Origin: Flavobacterium ichthyis
Lineage (GTDB): Bacteria > Bacteroidota > Bacteroidia > Flavobacteriales > Flavobacteriaceae
Assembly (NCBI RefSeq): GCF_009915155.1
Contig: NZ_JAABLM010000003.1
Coordinates: 171,523-235,522, forward strand
Direction: 5' to 3'
DNA length: 64,000 bases
Shown here piece after piece: positions 9,472 to 18,442 of this stretch. The notes beneath the pieces were generated by a model. That model searched no databases, was not told where the DNA came from, and worked only from the letters and a program-made list of their open reading frames with translations. The stretch's first letter is position 1; each line of letters opens with the position of its first letter. A program made the translations under genes and the position numbers.

Positions 9472-10584
9472 ATGAAAAAACAACAATTATTTTCTATCGC
9501 ATTTTTCTCTTTAGCACTTGGAATTCAGGCTCAAAAGTATGAATTTCAAACAGTTAAAAACATTGAATGTACGCCTGTAATTTCTCAAGGAAGCACGGGA
9601 ACTTGCTGGAGTTTTTCGTCAACATCTTTTCTGGAAGCGGAAATTATTCGCGCAAGCGGAAAAAAAATCGATTTATCCGAAATGTACAATGTTCGCCATA
9701 CTTATCCTAAAAAAGCATGGAATTATGTGATGCGGCAAGGCAAAGCGCAATTTGGCGAAGGCGGTTTGAACCATGATGTGATTGACAGCGCAAAAAATTT
9801 CGGGTTGGTTCCGTTAACAGCTTATTCCGGATTAACAGGAAATGCCGAAAAACATGACCATGGCAAAATGGTAGAAGAATTGGAAGTTGTATTGAAAAAA
9901 AATGCAGATCCGTCGAAAAAACCAGATGCTGACTGGCAAAAACAAGTGACTGATATCTTGGACAAACATATGGGAAGCGATGTGACTGAATTTGAATTTG
10001 AAGGAAAAAAATATACGCCAAAGAGTTTTCTGGAAATGACAAAATTGGATTTAGACGATTATGTAACCATCACATCTTTCATGCACGAACCTTTTTATTC
10101 AAAATTTATCTTGGACATTCCGGACAATTTTTCGTACGGAAAATTTTACAATATGCCGTTAGAAGAATTTGTGGAAAACATTGACAACGCACTTGAAAAA
10201 GGATACACTTTGGCACTTGATGCCGATGTTAGTGAAAAAACTTTTTCAGGAAGAGAAGGAATTGCCGTGATTCCGGAAAATGTTTCGGATGAAAAAACAA
10301 TTTTGACAGAAATTAAACCAGAGAAAAAAATAACGCAAGAATTTCGTCAGCAAGAATTTGAAAATTTTAATACTACAGACGATCATTTGATGCACATTGT
10401 GGGCAAAGTAAAGGACCAAAAAGGCAATATGTATTACAAAGTGAAAAATTCTTGGGGAAGCAAAAATGTTGGAAACGAAGGCTTTGTGTACATGAGTGTT
10501 CCGTATTTGAAACTGAAAGCCATATCGGTTTTGGTTCACGAAGATGCGCTTTTGAGCAAAACCAAAAAATCTTTAGACCTTTAA
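9472..10584 (+). CDS. Secreted C1-family cysteine peptidase (aminopeptidase C/bleomycin hydrolase type)
   Basis: A 370-aa papain-fold peptidase with a signal peptide (about residues 1-20, ending GIQAQ). Catalytic Cys45 sits in QGSTGTCWSFSS with oxyanion Gln39. The catalytic His is His305 in DDHLMHIVG and the Asn is Asn326 in KNSWG. This layout follows the PepC/bleomycin hydrolase branch, which is normally a cytosolic self-compartmentalising hexamer; the signal peptide marks the secreted Bacteroidota form. It stands alone between divergent menB and a small PH gene, and is followed by a strong terminator hairpin. Confidence 0.9.
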   Translation: MKKQQLFSIAFFSLALGIQAQKYEFQTVKNIECTPVISQGSTGTCWSFSSTSFLEAEIIRASGKKIDLSEMYNVRHTYPKKAWNYVMRQGKAQFGEGGLNHDVIDSAKNFGLVPLTAYSGLTGNAEKHDHGKMVEELEVVLKKNADPSKKPDADWQKQVTDILDKHMGSDVTEFEFEGKKYTPKSFLEMTKLDLDDYVTITSFMHEPFYSKFILDIPDNFSYGKFYNMPLEEFVENIDNALEKGYTLALDADVSEKTFSGREGIAVIPENVSDEKTILTEIKPEKKITQEFRQQEFENFNTTDDHLMHIVGKVKDQKGNMYYKVKNSWGSKNVGNEGFVYMSVPYLKLKAISVLVHEDALLSKTKKSLDL

Positions 10585-10588
10585 AAGC

Positions 10589-10617
10589 AAAAATCGGGAA
10601 AATGTTTCCCGATTTTT
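10589..10617 (+). terminator. Rho-independent terminator of the C1 peptidase gene
   Basis: A perfect 13-bp stem (AAAAATCGGGAAA with its complement) closes a 3-nt loop, starts 5 bp after the stop codon and ends in a T-rich run. Confidence 0.85.
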
Positions 10618-10638
10618 ATTTTTTATATAAATTTGAAC

Positions 10639-11067
10639 ATGCAAAAAACCTTTCAATCCGATAAATATTTACCCACCAACCTCTTTTTATGGGTTACGGT
10701 AATTTTCCTGATTTCTACTCCGTTTTTCACGCCAAATGATCAGCTCGACATGATTGTTCCGTTGATTATTTGCTTGGCAACAGCAGCTTTGTTAGTCTGG
10801 ATTTTATTGGATACAAAGTATAAAATCAACGGATCATTTTTGCATTATTATTCGGGACCAATTCGTGGGAAGATTGATATTTTTAGAATTACAAAAATCA
10901 CCAATCACGAAGGTCTTTTTGTAGGAACCACTTTGAAACCAGCTTTGGGAACCAAAGGTTTGATTATTCATTACAGTAAATTTGACGACATTTATATTTC
11001 ACCAAAAAATAAACAAGCCTTTATTGATGCTTTGTTAGCGGTTAATCCGCATATTGAGGTGAAATAA
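10639..11067 (+). CDS. Small membrane protein with a bacterial PH domain (DUF1200-like)
   Basis: About 142 aa from the ATG at 10639; an upstream in-frame TTG at 10633 is less likely. Two hydrophobic helices (about residues 15-60) are followed by a PH-like beta domain with KYKINGSFLHYYSGPIRGKI and ISPKNKQAFIDALLAVNP, which matches the short DUF1200/bPH_4 type. It resembles the two larger PH-domain proteins at 6.5-8.5 kb in plan but not closely in sequence. Function unknown. It starts just after the peptidase terminator. Confidence 0.7.
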   Translation: MQKTFQSDKYLPTNLFLWVTVIFLISTPFFTPNDQLDMIVPLIICLATAALLVWILLDTKYKINGSFLHYYSGPIRGKIDIFRITKITNHEGLFVGTTLKPALGTKGLIIHYSKFDDIYISPKNKQAFIDALLAVNPHIEVK

Positions 11068-11105
11068 CTAAATGACTATTTCCCTATCATGTAAATCATT
11101 CAAAA

Positions 11106-11130
11106 AAATCCGAAGCCAAGCCTCGGATTT
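11106..11130 (-). terminator. Terminator between the small PH gene and cvfB
   Basis: An 8-bp stem (AAATCCGA with TCGGATTT) plus further partial pairing. The minus-strand side runs into seven Ts, so it serves cvfB best. The genes are convergent and it may also stop plus-strand transcripts. Confidence 0.65.
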
Positions 11131-11135
11131 CAGAA

Positions 11136-11972
11136 TTATTCTTTTACAAGATAAATACCATCGTCTTTTATCTCGATTAATTTTTGTTTGTAAAGCGAAC
11201 CCACTGCTTTTTTAAAAGTCTTTTTGCTCATTTGCAACACCTGTTTGATATCTTCGGGATGGCTGTTGTCGTTAAGGCGAAGAAATCCACGTGAGGCATT
11301 CAATTCGTCTAAAATTTTCTGTGCATTTGGTTCAACTTTTTCATAACCAATCGCTTCAATGGCTACATCAATTTTATGATCCGGACGAATTTTTTTGATA
11401 TAACCTACAAAACGATCTCCCGGACGAATATCATCATAAAAATTATCACTTGTGTGAATCAAGCCTTTGTGTTTTTCGTTGATAATCACGTTGATTCCTA
11501 ATTCGGTAATGTGTGACACAATTAAATCGGCTTCGTCACCTTGTTGAACGGTGAGATTTTCATTGTCTAAAAATTGGTTGGTTTTGCTCGAAGCTGTCAA
11601 ACGATTGGATTTTTCATCTAAATAAAGATAGACCAAATACCGTTTCCCTACTTCCATAGGACGGGCTTGTTCTTTAAACGGAACAAATAAATCTTTCTCC
11701 AAACCCCAATCTAAAAATGCCCCAACATTATTGACGTGATTTACTCGCAAAAGTGCAAATTCGTGCAAAATAATTGCCGGTTCTAACGTGGTTGCCACAG
11801 GTCGTTCTTCGTGATCCAAATACACAAAAACTTCAACTTCCTGACCAAATTCAAACTGTTTTGGCACATATTTATTGGGCAAAAGTACATCGTTTTCACC
11901 ATCGGTTAAATACAATCCTACTTGAGTATCGCGGTCAATTTTTAGCAAATTGAATTTTCCTATTTCAATCAT
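11136..11972 (-). CDS. cvfB: S1-like RNA-binding protein, CvfB/YitL family
   Basis: A 278-aa cytosolic protein with the domain order of CvfB: N-terminal S1-like OB folds (MIEIGKFNLLKIDRDTQVGL and EFALLRVNHVNNVGAFLDWG), a third S1 domain near residues 140-210 (GINVIINEKHKGLIH), and a C-terminal winged helix (about 220-278, MSKKTFKKAVGSLYK). Family members bind RNA and affect translation or virulence-factor output in Staphylococcus. It follows menD by about 38 bp and has its own -7 element in that gap. Confidence 0.88.
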   Translation of the reverse strand: MIEIGKFNLLKIDRDTQVGLYLTDGENDVLLPNKYVPKQFEFGQEVEVFVYLDHEERPVATTLEPAIILHEFALLRVNHVNNVGAFLDWGLEKDLFVPFKEQARPMEVGKRYLVYLYLDEKSNRLTASSKTNQFLDNENLTVQQGDEADLIVSHITELGINVIINEKHKGLIHTSDNFYDDIRPGDRFVGYIKKIRPDHKIDVAIEAIGYEKVEPNAQKILDELNASRGFLRLNDNSHPEDIKQVLQMSKKTFKKAVGSLYKQKLIEIKDDGIYLVKE

Positions 11973-11992
11973 TTGAACGGTTTTTATTTTAG

Positions 11993-12000
11993 CAAAGTTA
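11993..12000 (-). promoter_or_regulatory. -7 promoter element upstream of cvfB
   Basis: TAACTTTG on the minus strand fits the Flavobacterium TAnnTTTG consensus, 20 nt before the cvfB ATG. No well-placed TTG -33 box was found. Confidence 0.4.
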
Positions 12001-12010
12001 CAAACAAATT

Positions 12011-13663
12011 TTAGCTTAACGCTTTGAAATACTGCAACAACACTTTGTCATTTACAGTTGTTGGTGTGAAAATTTCCAGAATTGATTTCTTTCCGGAAGC
12101 ATAAAACGCTGATAATTGGCTACTTAAATCAATTTCATTATCCACAGAAAAATATTGAAAGCCAAACATTTTTGCCAGATGTTTTGCCGAAAGTGAATGC
12201 GAAGTTTCAAAATAGGTATTAAAAACCGGCGTTTCGTTGTGACCTGGCAAAATCCTAAAAATACCTCCTCCTCCATTATTTACCACAATAATTTTAAAAT
12301 TTTCGGGAATATATTGGTTCCAAAGTGCATTGCTGTCATAGAAAAAACTGATGTCGCCCGTGATGACAAAATTATTTTTTTTGCCAAATAATGAAGCGCC
12401 GATTGCGGTTGAAGTGCTTCCGTCTATGCCGCTGGTTCCACGGTTGCAGAAAACTTCAATTTCCGGGTGAATGTCGATTAATTGTGCATATCGAATGGCA
12501 GAACTATTCCCAATTTGCAGCATTGATTCTGTTGGCAAGGATGATAAAACTTCGTCAAAAACTTTAAAATCACAATACGGAATTTCCTTTAAATAAGCAT
12601 CGTGTTTTGCTTTTCGGAACATTCTTAAGGATTGCATATTTTGGTTATAATCCGAATTTTTAAATTGAATTTTAGGTAAAAAATTTTCCAAAAATAAATT
12701 GGGTTCAAACTCAAAATGATAGGTTAACGCGCCAAAAGTATTGTAGGCTCGTAAATTGTCCACGTGCCAATGTTCGGCAGGTTTGTATTTTCGGAGAAAA
12801 GCTTTGATTCGTTTTGAAACAATCATGCCTCCAAAAGTGAGCAGAATTTCGGGCTGAAAATTTTTAAAATCTTCATCGGAAAAAGGCGTGATAATCGTGT
12901 CAATATTATTTACAAATTTCGGATGGTGAAGATTTGAAGTGGTTTCCGTCATCACCACAACAGATGGATCATTTGCCAAAAGCTCAAGCCATTTTTGGTC
13001 GATTTTTTTCGGCTCATTCACCCCAACCAATATCAACTTTTTCGCAGCATGATTCCATTGTTCTGCGAAGTTTTCGAGCGAAATTTCTGTTGATTTTTTA
13101 TCTTCAAAATCTACAAATTTTGGCGTAACAATTAACTGTGAAACGGTTTCATACAACGGCTCTTCAAATGGAACATTGATATGAACCGGGCCTTTATTTA
13201 TTTTAGAAAGATGAATCGCCTCTTGAATTTTTGCATCATTTTCAGCCGAAGCTTCTTCGGTTAAATTAGCACTAAAAATAATATGATTTTCAAAAACGTT
13301 TCGTTGACGTATTGTTTGACCATCGCCAATATCAATTTTTTCTGCAGGACGATCGGCAGAAATTACAATCAATGGAATTTGGCTGTAAAATGCTTCGGCA
13401 ACAGCAGGGTAATAATTGAGCAAAGCCGAACCCGAAGTGCAAACCAAAGCCGTTGGTTGCTCGGTTTGTTGCGCAATTCCCATGGCAAAAAATGCCGCGC
13501 AACGTTCATCGGCAATGCTGTACGTTTTAAAAAAATCATCGTTGGCGAAACCAATCGTCAACGGTGCATTTCGCGACCCTGGAGAAATAATTATTTGTGA
13601 GATTGCTTTGGATTTACAAATGCTCAAAATGCTTTGTGCCAAAGGTTTTTTAGGATAAATCAT
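12011..13663 (-). CDS. menD: SEPHCHC synthase
   Basis: MenD joins isochorismate and 2-oxoglutarate using thiamine diphosphate, the first committed step of menaquinone synthesis. The 550-aa protein starts MIYPKKPLAQ; an upstream TTG at 13684 lies inside the promoter element and is rejected. Visible landmarks are IISPGSRNAPLT near residue 25, the catalytic-Glu region TSGSALLNYYPAVAEA, and the ThDP-binding GDISFFYDSNALWN in the C-terminal third. Length fits the family. cvfB follows. The isochorismate synthase partner menF is not beside it, where a divergent acetyltransferase sits instead. Confidence 0.94.
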   Translation of the reverse strand: MIYPKKPLAQSILSICKSKAISQIIISPGSRNAPLTIGFANDDFFKTYSIADERCAAFFAMGIAQQTEQPTALVCTSGSALLNYYPAVAEAFYSQIPLIVISADRPAEKIDIGDGQTIRQRNVFENHIIFSANLTEEASAENDAKIQEAIHLSKINKGPVHINVPFEEPLYETVSQLIVTPKFVDFEDKKSTEISLENFAEQWNHAAKKLILVGVNEPKKIDQKWLELLANDPSVVVMTETTSNLHHPKFVNNIDTIITPFSDEDFKNFQPEILLTFGGMIVSKRIKAFLRKYKPAEHWHVDNLRAYNTFGALTYHFEFEPNLFLENFLPKIQFKNSDYNQNMQSLRMFRKAKHDAYLKEIPYCDFKVFDEVLSSLPTESMLQIGNSSAIRYAQLIDIHPEIEVFCNRGTSGIDGSTSTAIGASLFGKKNNFVITGDISFFYDSNALWNQYIPENFKIIVVNNGGGGIFRILPGHNETPVFNTYFETSHSLSAKHLAKMFGFQYFSVDNEIDLSSQLSAFYASGKKSILEIFTPTTVNDKVLLQYFKALS

Positions 13664-13681
13664 TGTGCTATTAATAGATAA

Positions 13682-13689
13682 CAAAGGTA
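13682..13689 (-). promoter_or_regulatory. -7 promoter element of menD
   Basis: TACCTTTG on the minus strand lies 18 nt before the menD ATG at 13663. It overlaps the upstream TTG codon, which supports the downstream start. Confidence 0.45.
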
Positions 13690-13729
13690 CAAATTAAGGA
13701 GGCTTCAGCGAAAATTTAGACATAATTTC

Positions 13730-13737
13730 TATCTTTG
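13730..13737 (+). promoter_or_regulatory. -7 promoter element of the GNAT gene
   Basis: TATCTTTG lies 21 nt before the ATG at 13759 and is divergent from the menD promoter element 40 bp away. It supports the start at 13759 over the earlier in-frame codon at 13735. Confidence 0.45.
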
Positions 13738-13758
13738 AAATTAAATTTTTCGCTAACC

Positions 13759-14247
13759 ATGATTCGAGAAGCAACAGTTGAAGATTTGCCATCAATTTTA
13801 GAAATTGTAAACTACGAAATTGCCCATTCTACATCGATTTATGATGAAGAGCCTCGAACGCTTGAATTGCAGAAAAATTGGTTTGAAGAAAAGAAAAAAG
13901 ATAATTTTCCGGTTTTCGTAGCGATTATAGATGAAATTATAGTTGGTTTTGCCACTTATGGAACATTTCGGGCAAAATCCGGTTTTCGATTTACCGTGGA
14001 ACATTCGGTTTACGTAAAGGGGGAATTTTCCGGAAGGGGAATTGGGAAACAACTTTTAGAAACCTTAATCATTTTTGCGAAAGCAAAAAAATTACACCGA
14101 ATGATTGGCTGCATTGATGCCGAAAACCAAAGCAGTATCGCATTTCACGAAAAATTTGGGTTTAAAAAATCCGGAGTCTTGAAAGAAACCGGATTCAAAT
14201 TTAACCGTTGGCTCGACCTGCAATTTATGGCTTTAGATCTTGCGTAA
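13759..14247 (+). CDS. GNAT-family N-acetyltransferase, phosphinothricin-acetyltransferase-like
   Basis: A 162-aa acetyl-CoA-dependent N-acetyltransferase. It starts MIREATVEDLPSILEIVN and carries the acetyl-CoA loop GEFSGRGIGKQLL, then AKKLHRMIGCIDAENQSSIAFHEKFGF, the pattern of the Pat/YncA group that acts on phosphinothricin, methionine sulfone or similar amines. The true substrate cannot be told. It is convergent with the glutathione peroxidase gene, with only 3 bp between the stops and no terminator in between. Confidence 0.88.
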   Translation: MIREATVEDLPSILEIVNYEIAHSTSIYDEEPRTLELQKNWFEEKKKDNFPVFVAIIDEIIVGFATYGTFRAKSGFRFTVEHSVYVKGEFSGRGIGKQLLETLIIFAKAKKLHRMIGCIDAENQSSIAFHEKFGFKKSGVLKETGFKFNRWLDLQFMALDLA

Positions 14248-14250
14248 TTA

Positions 14251-14847
14251 TTAAGATTTTATCCAATCCACAATTTCGGGATCAGTTGGCAATGTTCTTG
14301 GCGAAATTACTTTTACCAATTCGCCATTTTCATTTAATAAATATTTTTGAAAATTCCATTCCACATTGGAATCCTGCAAGCCGTTTTGAGATTTTTGTGT
14401 GAGAAATTGATACAACGGATGCATGTCATCACCTTTTACCGATATTTTTTCCATCATAGGAAAAGTGACGCCATAATTACGCTGACAAAATTCTCCAATT
14501 TCTTCATTGGTTCCGGGTTCTTGCGCTGCAAAATTATTGGCTGGGAAACCTACGATGACAAAATTTTTGTTTTGGTATTGATCGTAAATTGCTTGTAAAT
14601 CTTTGTATTGTGGTGTTAATCCACATTTTGAAGCGGTATTGACTACGAGCACTTTTTTGCCCTTTAACGAAGAAAAATCGAATTCGTTCCCTTCTAAGTC
14701 TTTTACTTTAAATTGGTGAATGGATTGTTTTGCCATTGTTGAATTTTTTTGAGCTAAAGTTTTAGTTTTTTGCTGTTGGGCTTGATTTTGCTGGCAAGCG
14801 AAGCAACTTCCTATGATTAATAGTGCGAGTATTTTTTTCATAATCAT
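14251..14847 (-). CDS. Glutathione peroxidase-family lipoprotein
   Basis: A thioredoxin-fold peroxidase of 198 aa; an alternative start two codons in (MKKILA) is equally good. The N-terminus has a lipoprotein signal (LLIIGSC, with a second Cys three residues on), so it is probably anchored in the periplasm. The peroxidatic Cys is Cys75 in NTASKCGLTPQY. The tetrad partners Gln109 (AAQEPG) and Trp164-Asn165 (VEWNF) are present. It uses Cys rather than selenocysteine, and such enzymes usually take electrons from thioredoxin. It lies just past the ccsBA end on the same strand. Confidence 0.9.
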   Translation of the reverse strand: MIMKKILALLIIGSCFACQQNQAQQQKTKTLAQKNSTMAKQSIHQFKVKDLEGNEFDFSSLKGKKVLVVNTASKCGLTPQYKDLQAIYDQYQNKNFVIVGFPANNFAAQEPGTNEEIGEFCQRNYGVTFPMMEKISVKGDDMHPLYQFLTQKSQNGLQDSNVEWNFQKYLLNENGELVKVISPRTLPTDPEIVDWIKS

Positions 14848-14903
14848 TTTTTATAAAGGTATCATTTTGCTAAAAATCCGCAAGTGAAAATATTGTTAAA
14901 AAA

Positions 14904-14926
14904 AAGCCTGCATATATCGCAGGCTT
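14904..14926 (-). terminator. Terminator of ccsBA
   Basis: A perfect 8-bp stem AAGCCTGC/GCAGGCTT, 4 bp past the stop codon, runs into an eight-T tract on the minus strand. Confidence 0.85.
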
Positions 14927-14930
14927 CTCA

Positions 14931-17900
14931 TTAATTTTTCAAATATTTCTTTTGTTTAAAGTAAGCTAAAATTGAAATGACGATTAAAACCGCAACAGAA
15001 ACAAAAACAAAATTAGGCGTTACGACTTTGTCACCCGTTGCGTAGGAATGTAAACCTGAAAGGTAAAAATTCACCCCAAAATAGGTCATCATAATGGAAT
15101 AGAAAGCAAAAACACTCAAAACGTTAAAAATCCATTTTCCTTTTAATCCGGGAACTAATCTGGCGTGAATGACAAAAGCATACACCATAATACTGATTAA
15201 AGCCCAGGTTTCTTTTGGGTCCCAACCCCAGTAACGGCCCCAACTTTCATTTGCCCATTGACCTCCTAAAAAGTTTCCAATGGTTAGCATGACTAAACCT
15301 ACGGTTATGGAAAGTTCTGTAATGTAGGTAATTTCTCTGATGCTCAAATCTAATTTATTGGCATTTTTTTCATTAGCAAAAATCATTAAAATTAACGACA
15401 CCAAAGCTAAAATCATTCCTAACGTAAATGGCCCATAACTTCCTACAATTACGGCTACGTGAATCATCAACCAATAAGAATTTAGAACCGGTTGAAGGTT
15501 TGCAATGGCAGGATCCATCCAGTTCCAATGTGCAATCATTAAAATCATGGAAGCTACAAATGCTGTTGACGCTACGGTTAATTGAGATTTTCGTCCGAAA
15601 GCCAAACCGAAAAACATGGTAGCCCAACCTACATAAATCATCGATTCATAAGCGTCACTCCAAGGAGCATGACCCGATATGTACCATCTGGCGATTAATC
15701 CTGCGGTATGCAACACGAAGAAAAATCCTATGAGAATGTGGCAAAATTTTACCGCGAAGTTGATGAATTTATTGTTGTAGAAAATTTTCATGATGGTAAA
15801 CAAAAGCATGAAAAGTCCTGCCATCATGTATAAATAAAACAATCTTTTGAAGATGTCATATTTGTTATATAAAATTTCCGAATTGATTCTTTCATCAGAT
15901 GGACGAACTTCTTTTCCGTATTTTTTCTGAAAAAGTTCGATACTGCTAACCATTTCATCGGCTTGATTGTAACCTCCTGTCGTTCTGGCTTGATTAAGAT
16001 AACCCAAATATGCTGGAATAGCATTTCTGGTAAAAGTGGAGTCAATTCCGGTCATTTCCGTTTCTCCAAGTTCCAAGGGTGAAATCCATTTGTTGCCCTT
16101 GTCAAACGGTATTGGAAACACACGTAATATTTTTCCGCTCAAAGCCGAACCTAAAAGCATTACTTTTTTATCGGCGTCCATGAATTCGGTCTGGTATTTA
16201 TTAGGGATGGCAGCTTTGTATGCTTCTTCTAAATAAGGAGACAACTTGTAATTTCCTTCGTTATCAAAAAAGCTTCGGAACGGAACGTGATCTGACTTTA
16301 ATTCAACGCCTAAAATTTTGTGTAAACTATCATTATGTTTTTTAAGATAAACAAACGGAACACTAAACCAAACCTGTGGATATTGTGTCATCGAAAGAAA
16401 AACCTGATCCGAGTTATAACCTTTATAATGGTCGCTTTTGCTTACTTTTCGCAATAATTCTGACGAGAAAGTATTCACAGGTTTCATTCGTCCTTTTTCA
16501 TCCTGAATGACCAATCGACCAAATTTTTCGGCGTGTTTGGCATCCACCATTAAAATTGATAAAAGCGAATCAATTTGTTTTTCGGTTGGTTCCTGAAATT
16601 TTGTTTGAGGCGAATGTTGGTGCGTTTCTTCTTGATGATCGTGATTATGGTCGTGACTGTGATTGTGATTGTCTTGCGCAAAATTGGTCATCGTAAAAAG
16701 CAACGCCATTGCCGTGATAATAGTTTTTGCAGCCTTTTTATCTTTCTTTTTTTTCAACTTGTCCAATTGTTTGGTCACGTAACCAAAACGAGAATTTTTA
16801 TCAAACAAAATCGCCATCAAGCCAATGTATAAAAGGAAATATCCAATGTAGGTAATCCAAGTTCCCCAAAAATCTTTGTTTACCGACAAGACCGTAATGT
16901 CCGGTTCAATCATTTGGCGTTTATGATCATCAGTATATTCATACGAAGCTTGGAACAATCGATAACCTTTGTGGTCGAGAACGTTGTTCATGAATATTTC
17001 GTAGTCAAAAGGTTTTTCGTCCTGAATGGTAATTTTACTCTTGAAAGCCGAAAAACTTTGCATTGAACCTGGGTATTTGTCCGCAATAAAGTCGTTCAAT
17101 TTAATTTTAAATGGCAATTCATGAGCTTTGCTTCCATAAAAAAGTGTGTATTCTAAATTCCCTAATTTAAAGGATTGTGGCATTCCTACTTTTCCACGAG
17201 AACCTACCAAAGCCACTTCTTTTTTCAAACCTTCTGATTCAACAGTTACAATTAAAACATCGTCGGTAGATTTATCTTTATAATCATTGTTTGATTCGTA
17301 TGCCACTTTGCCTTTCATTGCCAATTCCGGAAAAACGAATTGAGCACCACCCACGTTGTAAAGCGACCTAAACATCAATGGCTGAACCGAATCTTTTCCA
17401 ACCTTGCCACGCATTTGATCAGCCATTCGCATAAATTCACCGGCAAAAGGTGTTTCAATAGTATAACTATCACCAGTTTTTGTAATATTTATCGCACCTT
17501 TTGTAGGTTGGTTAAACGCAAAAAGCACGTTATGTAAATTTTGAACTTCACCTTCTTTTAGATAATGTTCATGTCTGGAACCACCACCTGATTCTACCAT
17601 TTTTAAATACGTTTCGCCATTAGCATCTTGCTTAATCACTTCTTGCGCATTCATGATAAAATCCTTATATTCAATTTTGTAAGGAATTTCAGCAAATTTA
17701 TCTTTAATCGCAAAATGATTATTCGTAACCGGCGACATTAGTAATTTTTTCTCTTCAGCCCTACGTTTCATCTCACCTTTATATTCGCCATCGACAAAAA
17801 CATTTAGGTACGTATCGCTCGACATAAATTCCGACTCTGTTTCACCTTCAGCAATGCTCATCATGCCTTCGTAACTAATATATCGCGTTACAAAAGCACC

Positions 17901-18173
17901 AATCAAAATAAAAATAAATGCCAAATGCAGTAATAATGTGGACCATTTTTCACGTTTGTGCAACTGATATCTTTTAATATTCCCTAAAAAATTAACAAGA
18001 AAAATCAGCATAATCAACTCAAACCACCAAGTATTATACACCCAAATTCGAGCCGTATCAGTATTATAATCGTTTTCAATCAACGTCCCGACAGCCATTG
18101 CTACGGCAAAAGCCACAAAAAGCATCGCCATCAATCTTGTTGAAAATATAAAGGAGAGAAATTTATTTACCAT
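14931..18173 (-). CDS. ccsBA: Fused cytochrome c synthase, CcsB-CcsA (system II)
   Basis: A 1080-aa membrane protein that exports heme and attaches it to apocytochromes c. Residues 1-460 are the ResB/CcsB part, with helices near 10-30, 50-70 and 440-460 flanking a large periplasmic domain. A second hydrophobic, signal-like stretch (about 480-497, ending NFAQ) leads into a His/Asp-rich segment (about 499-515) and a second periplasmic domain. The C-terminal part is the CcsA multi-helix domain with the heme-handling WWD motif (SWGRYWGWDPKETWAL, about 978-993) and external His residues such as IHVAV. Full-length fusions like this are usual in Bacteroidota. A -33/-7 promoter lies upstream. Confidence 0.93.
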   Translation of the reverse strand: MVNKFLSFIFSTRLMAMLFVAFAVAMAVGTLIENDYNTDTARIWVYNTWWFELIMLIFLVNFLGNIKRYQLHKREKWSTLLLHLAFIFILIGAFVTRYISYEGMMSIAEGETESEFMSSDTYLNVFVDGEYKGEMKRRAEEKKLLMSPVTNNHFAIKDKFAEIPYKIEYKDFIMNAQEVIKQDANGETYLKMVESGGGSRHEHYLKEGEVQNLHNVLFAFNQPTKGAINITKTGDSYTIETPFAGEFMRMADQMRGKVGKDSVQPLMFRSLYNVGGAQFVFPELAMKGKVAYESNNDYKDKSTDDVLIVTVESEGLKKEVALVGSRGKVGMPQSFKLGNLEYTLFYGSKAHELPFKIKLNDFIADKYPGSMQSFSAFKSKITIQDEKPFDYEIFMNNVLDHKGYRLFQASYEYTDDHKRQMIEPDITVLSVNKDFWGTWITYIGYFLLYIGLMAILFDKNSRFGYVTKQLDKLKKKKDKKAAKTIITAMALLFTMTNFAQDNHNHSHDHNHDHQEETHQHSPQTKFQEPTEKQIDSLLSILMVDAKHAEKFGRLVIQDEKGRMKPVNTFSSELLRKVSKSDHYKGYNSDQVFLSMTQYPQVWFSVPFVYLKKHNDSLHKILGVELKSDHVPFRSFFDNEGNYKLSPYLEEAYKAAIPNKYQTEFMDADKKVMLLGSALSGKILRVFPIPFDKGNKWISPLELGETEMTGIDSTFTRNAIPAYLGYLNQARTTGGYNQADEMVSSIELFQKKYGKEVRPSDERINSEILYNKYDIFKRLFYLYMMAGLFMLLFTIMKIFYNNKFINFAVKFCHILIGFFFVLHTAGLIARWYISGHAPWSDAYESMIYVGWATMFFGLAFGRKSQLTVASTAFVASMILMIAHWNWMDPAIANLQPVLNSYWLMIHVAVIVGSYGPFTLGMILALVSLILMIFANEKNANKLDLSIREITYITELSITVGLVMLTIGNFLGGQWANESWGRYWGWDPKETWALISIMVYAFVIHARLVPGLKGKWIFNVLSVFAFYSIMMTYFGVNFYLSGLHSYATGDKVVTPNFVFVSVAVLIVISILAYFKQKKYLKN

Positions 18174-18208
18174 TAAAAAGGAAAATTAGGAGGGTTTTTA
18201 AAGCCCTG

Positions 18209-18236
18209 CAAAAATAAGCAAAATGTTGCAAAGCAA
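18209..18236 (-). promoter_or_regulatory. Promoter of ccsBA
   Basis: On the minus strand, TTG (18234-18236), 17 nt, then TATTTTTG (18209-18216), within the TTG-N17-23-TAnnTTTG pattern known for Flavobacterium. It lies 35 nt before the start codon. Confidence 0.5.
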
Positions 18237-18294
18237 TTCATTTTCCCGCAGTTGGTTTGCTTAAAAAAAACTTAATTTTTCCAATATTTTTTTC

Positions 18295-18403
18295 GAGCGA
18301 AAGGTTCCCGCATTTTTGGAGTCCCTATTCCTGCTGTTCGTTTCAATTTTTTCTTTCCCCGAAAAGAGGGAAAAGAAAAAGATTTCCACTTCCATCAGGG
18401 CTA
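18295..18403 (+). repeat. Dispersed palindromic intergenic element, copy 2
   Basis: It shows GAGCGAAAGGTTCCCGCATT, then CTATTCCTGCTGTTCG and TTTCAA. A private stem follows (TTTTTCTTTCCC with GGGAAAAGAAAAA), then the closing CTTCCATCAGGGCTA. This is the same order of parts as the copies at 36084 and 46811. It lies 3' of the Cys-rich gene and 5' of ccsBA, in the 269-bp gap between them. Confidence 0.72.
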
Positions 18404-18442
18404 AGTGAAAATCTTTTGGCATTTTTATAATCTTCGGGATTT

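Noticed and set aside
18295..18403. Possible small RNA or riboswitch between the Cys-rich gene and ccsBA
   Set aside because: The same arrangement recurs in unrelated gaps with different stems, so it is better explained as a dispersed element.
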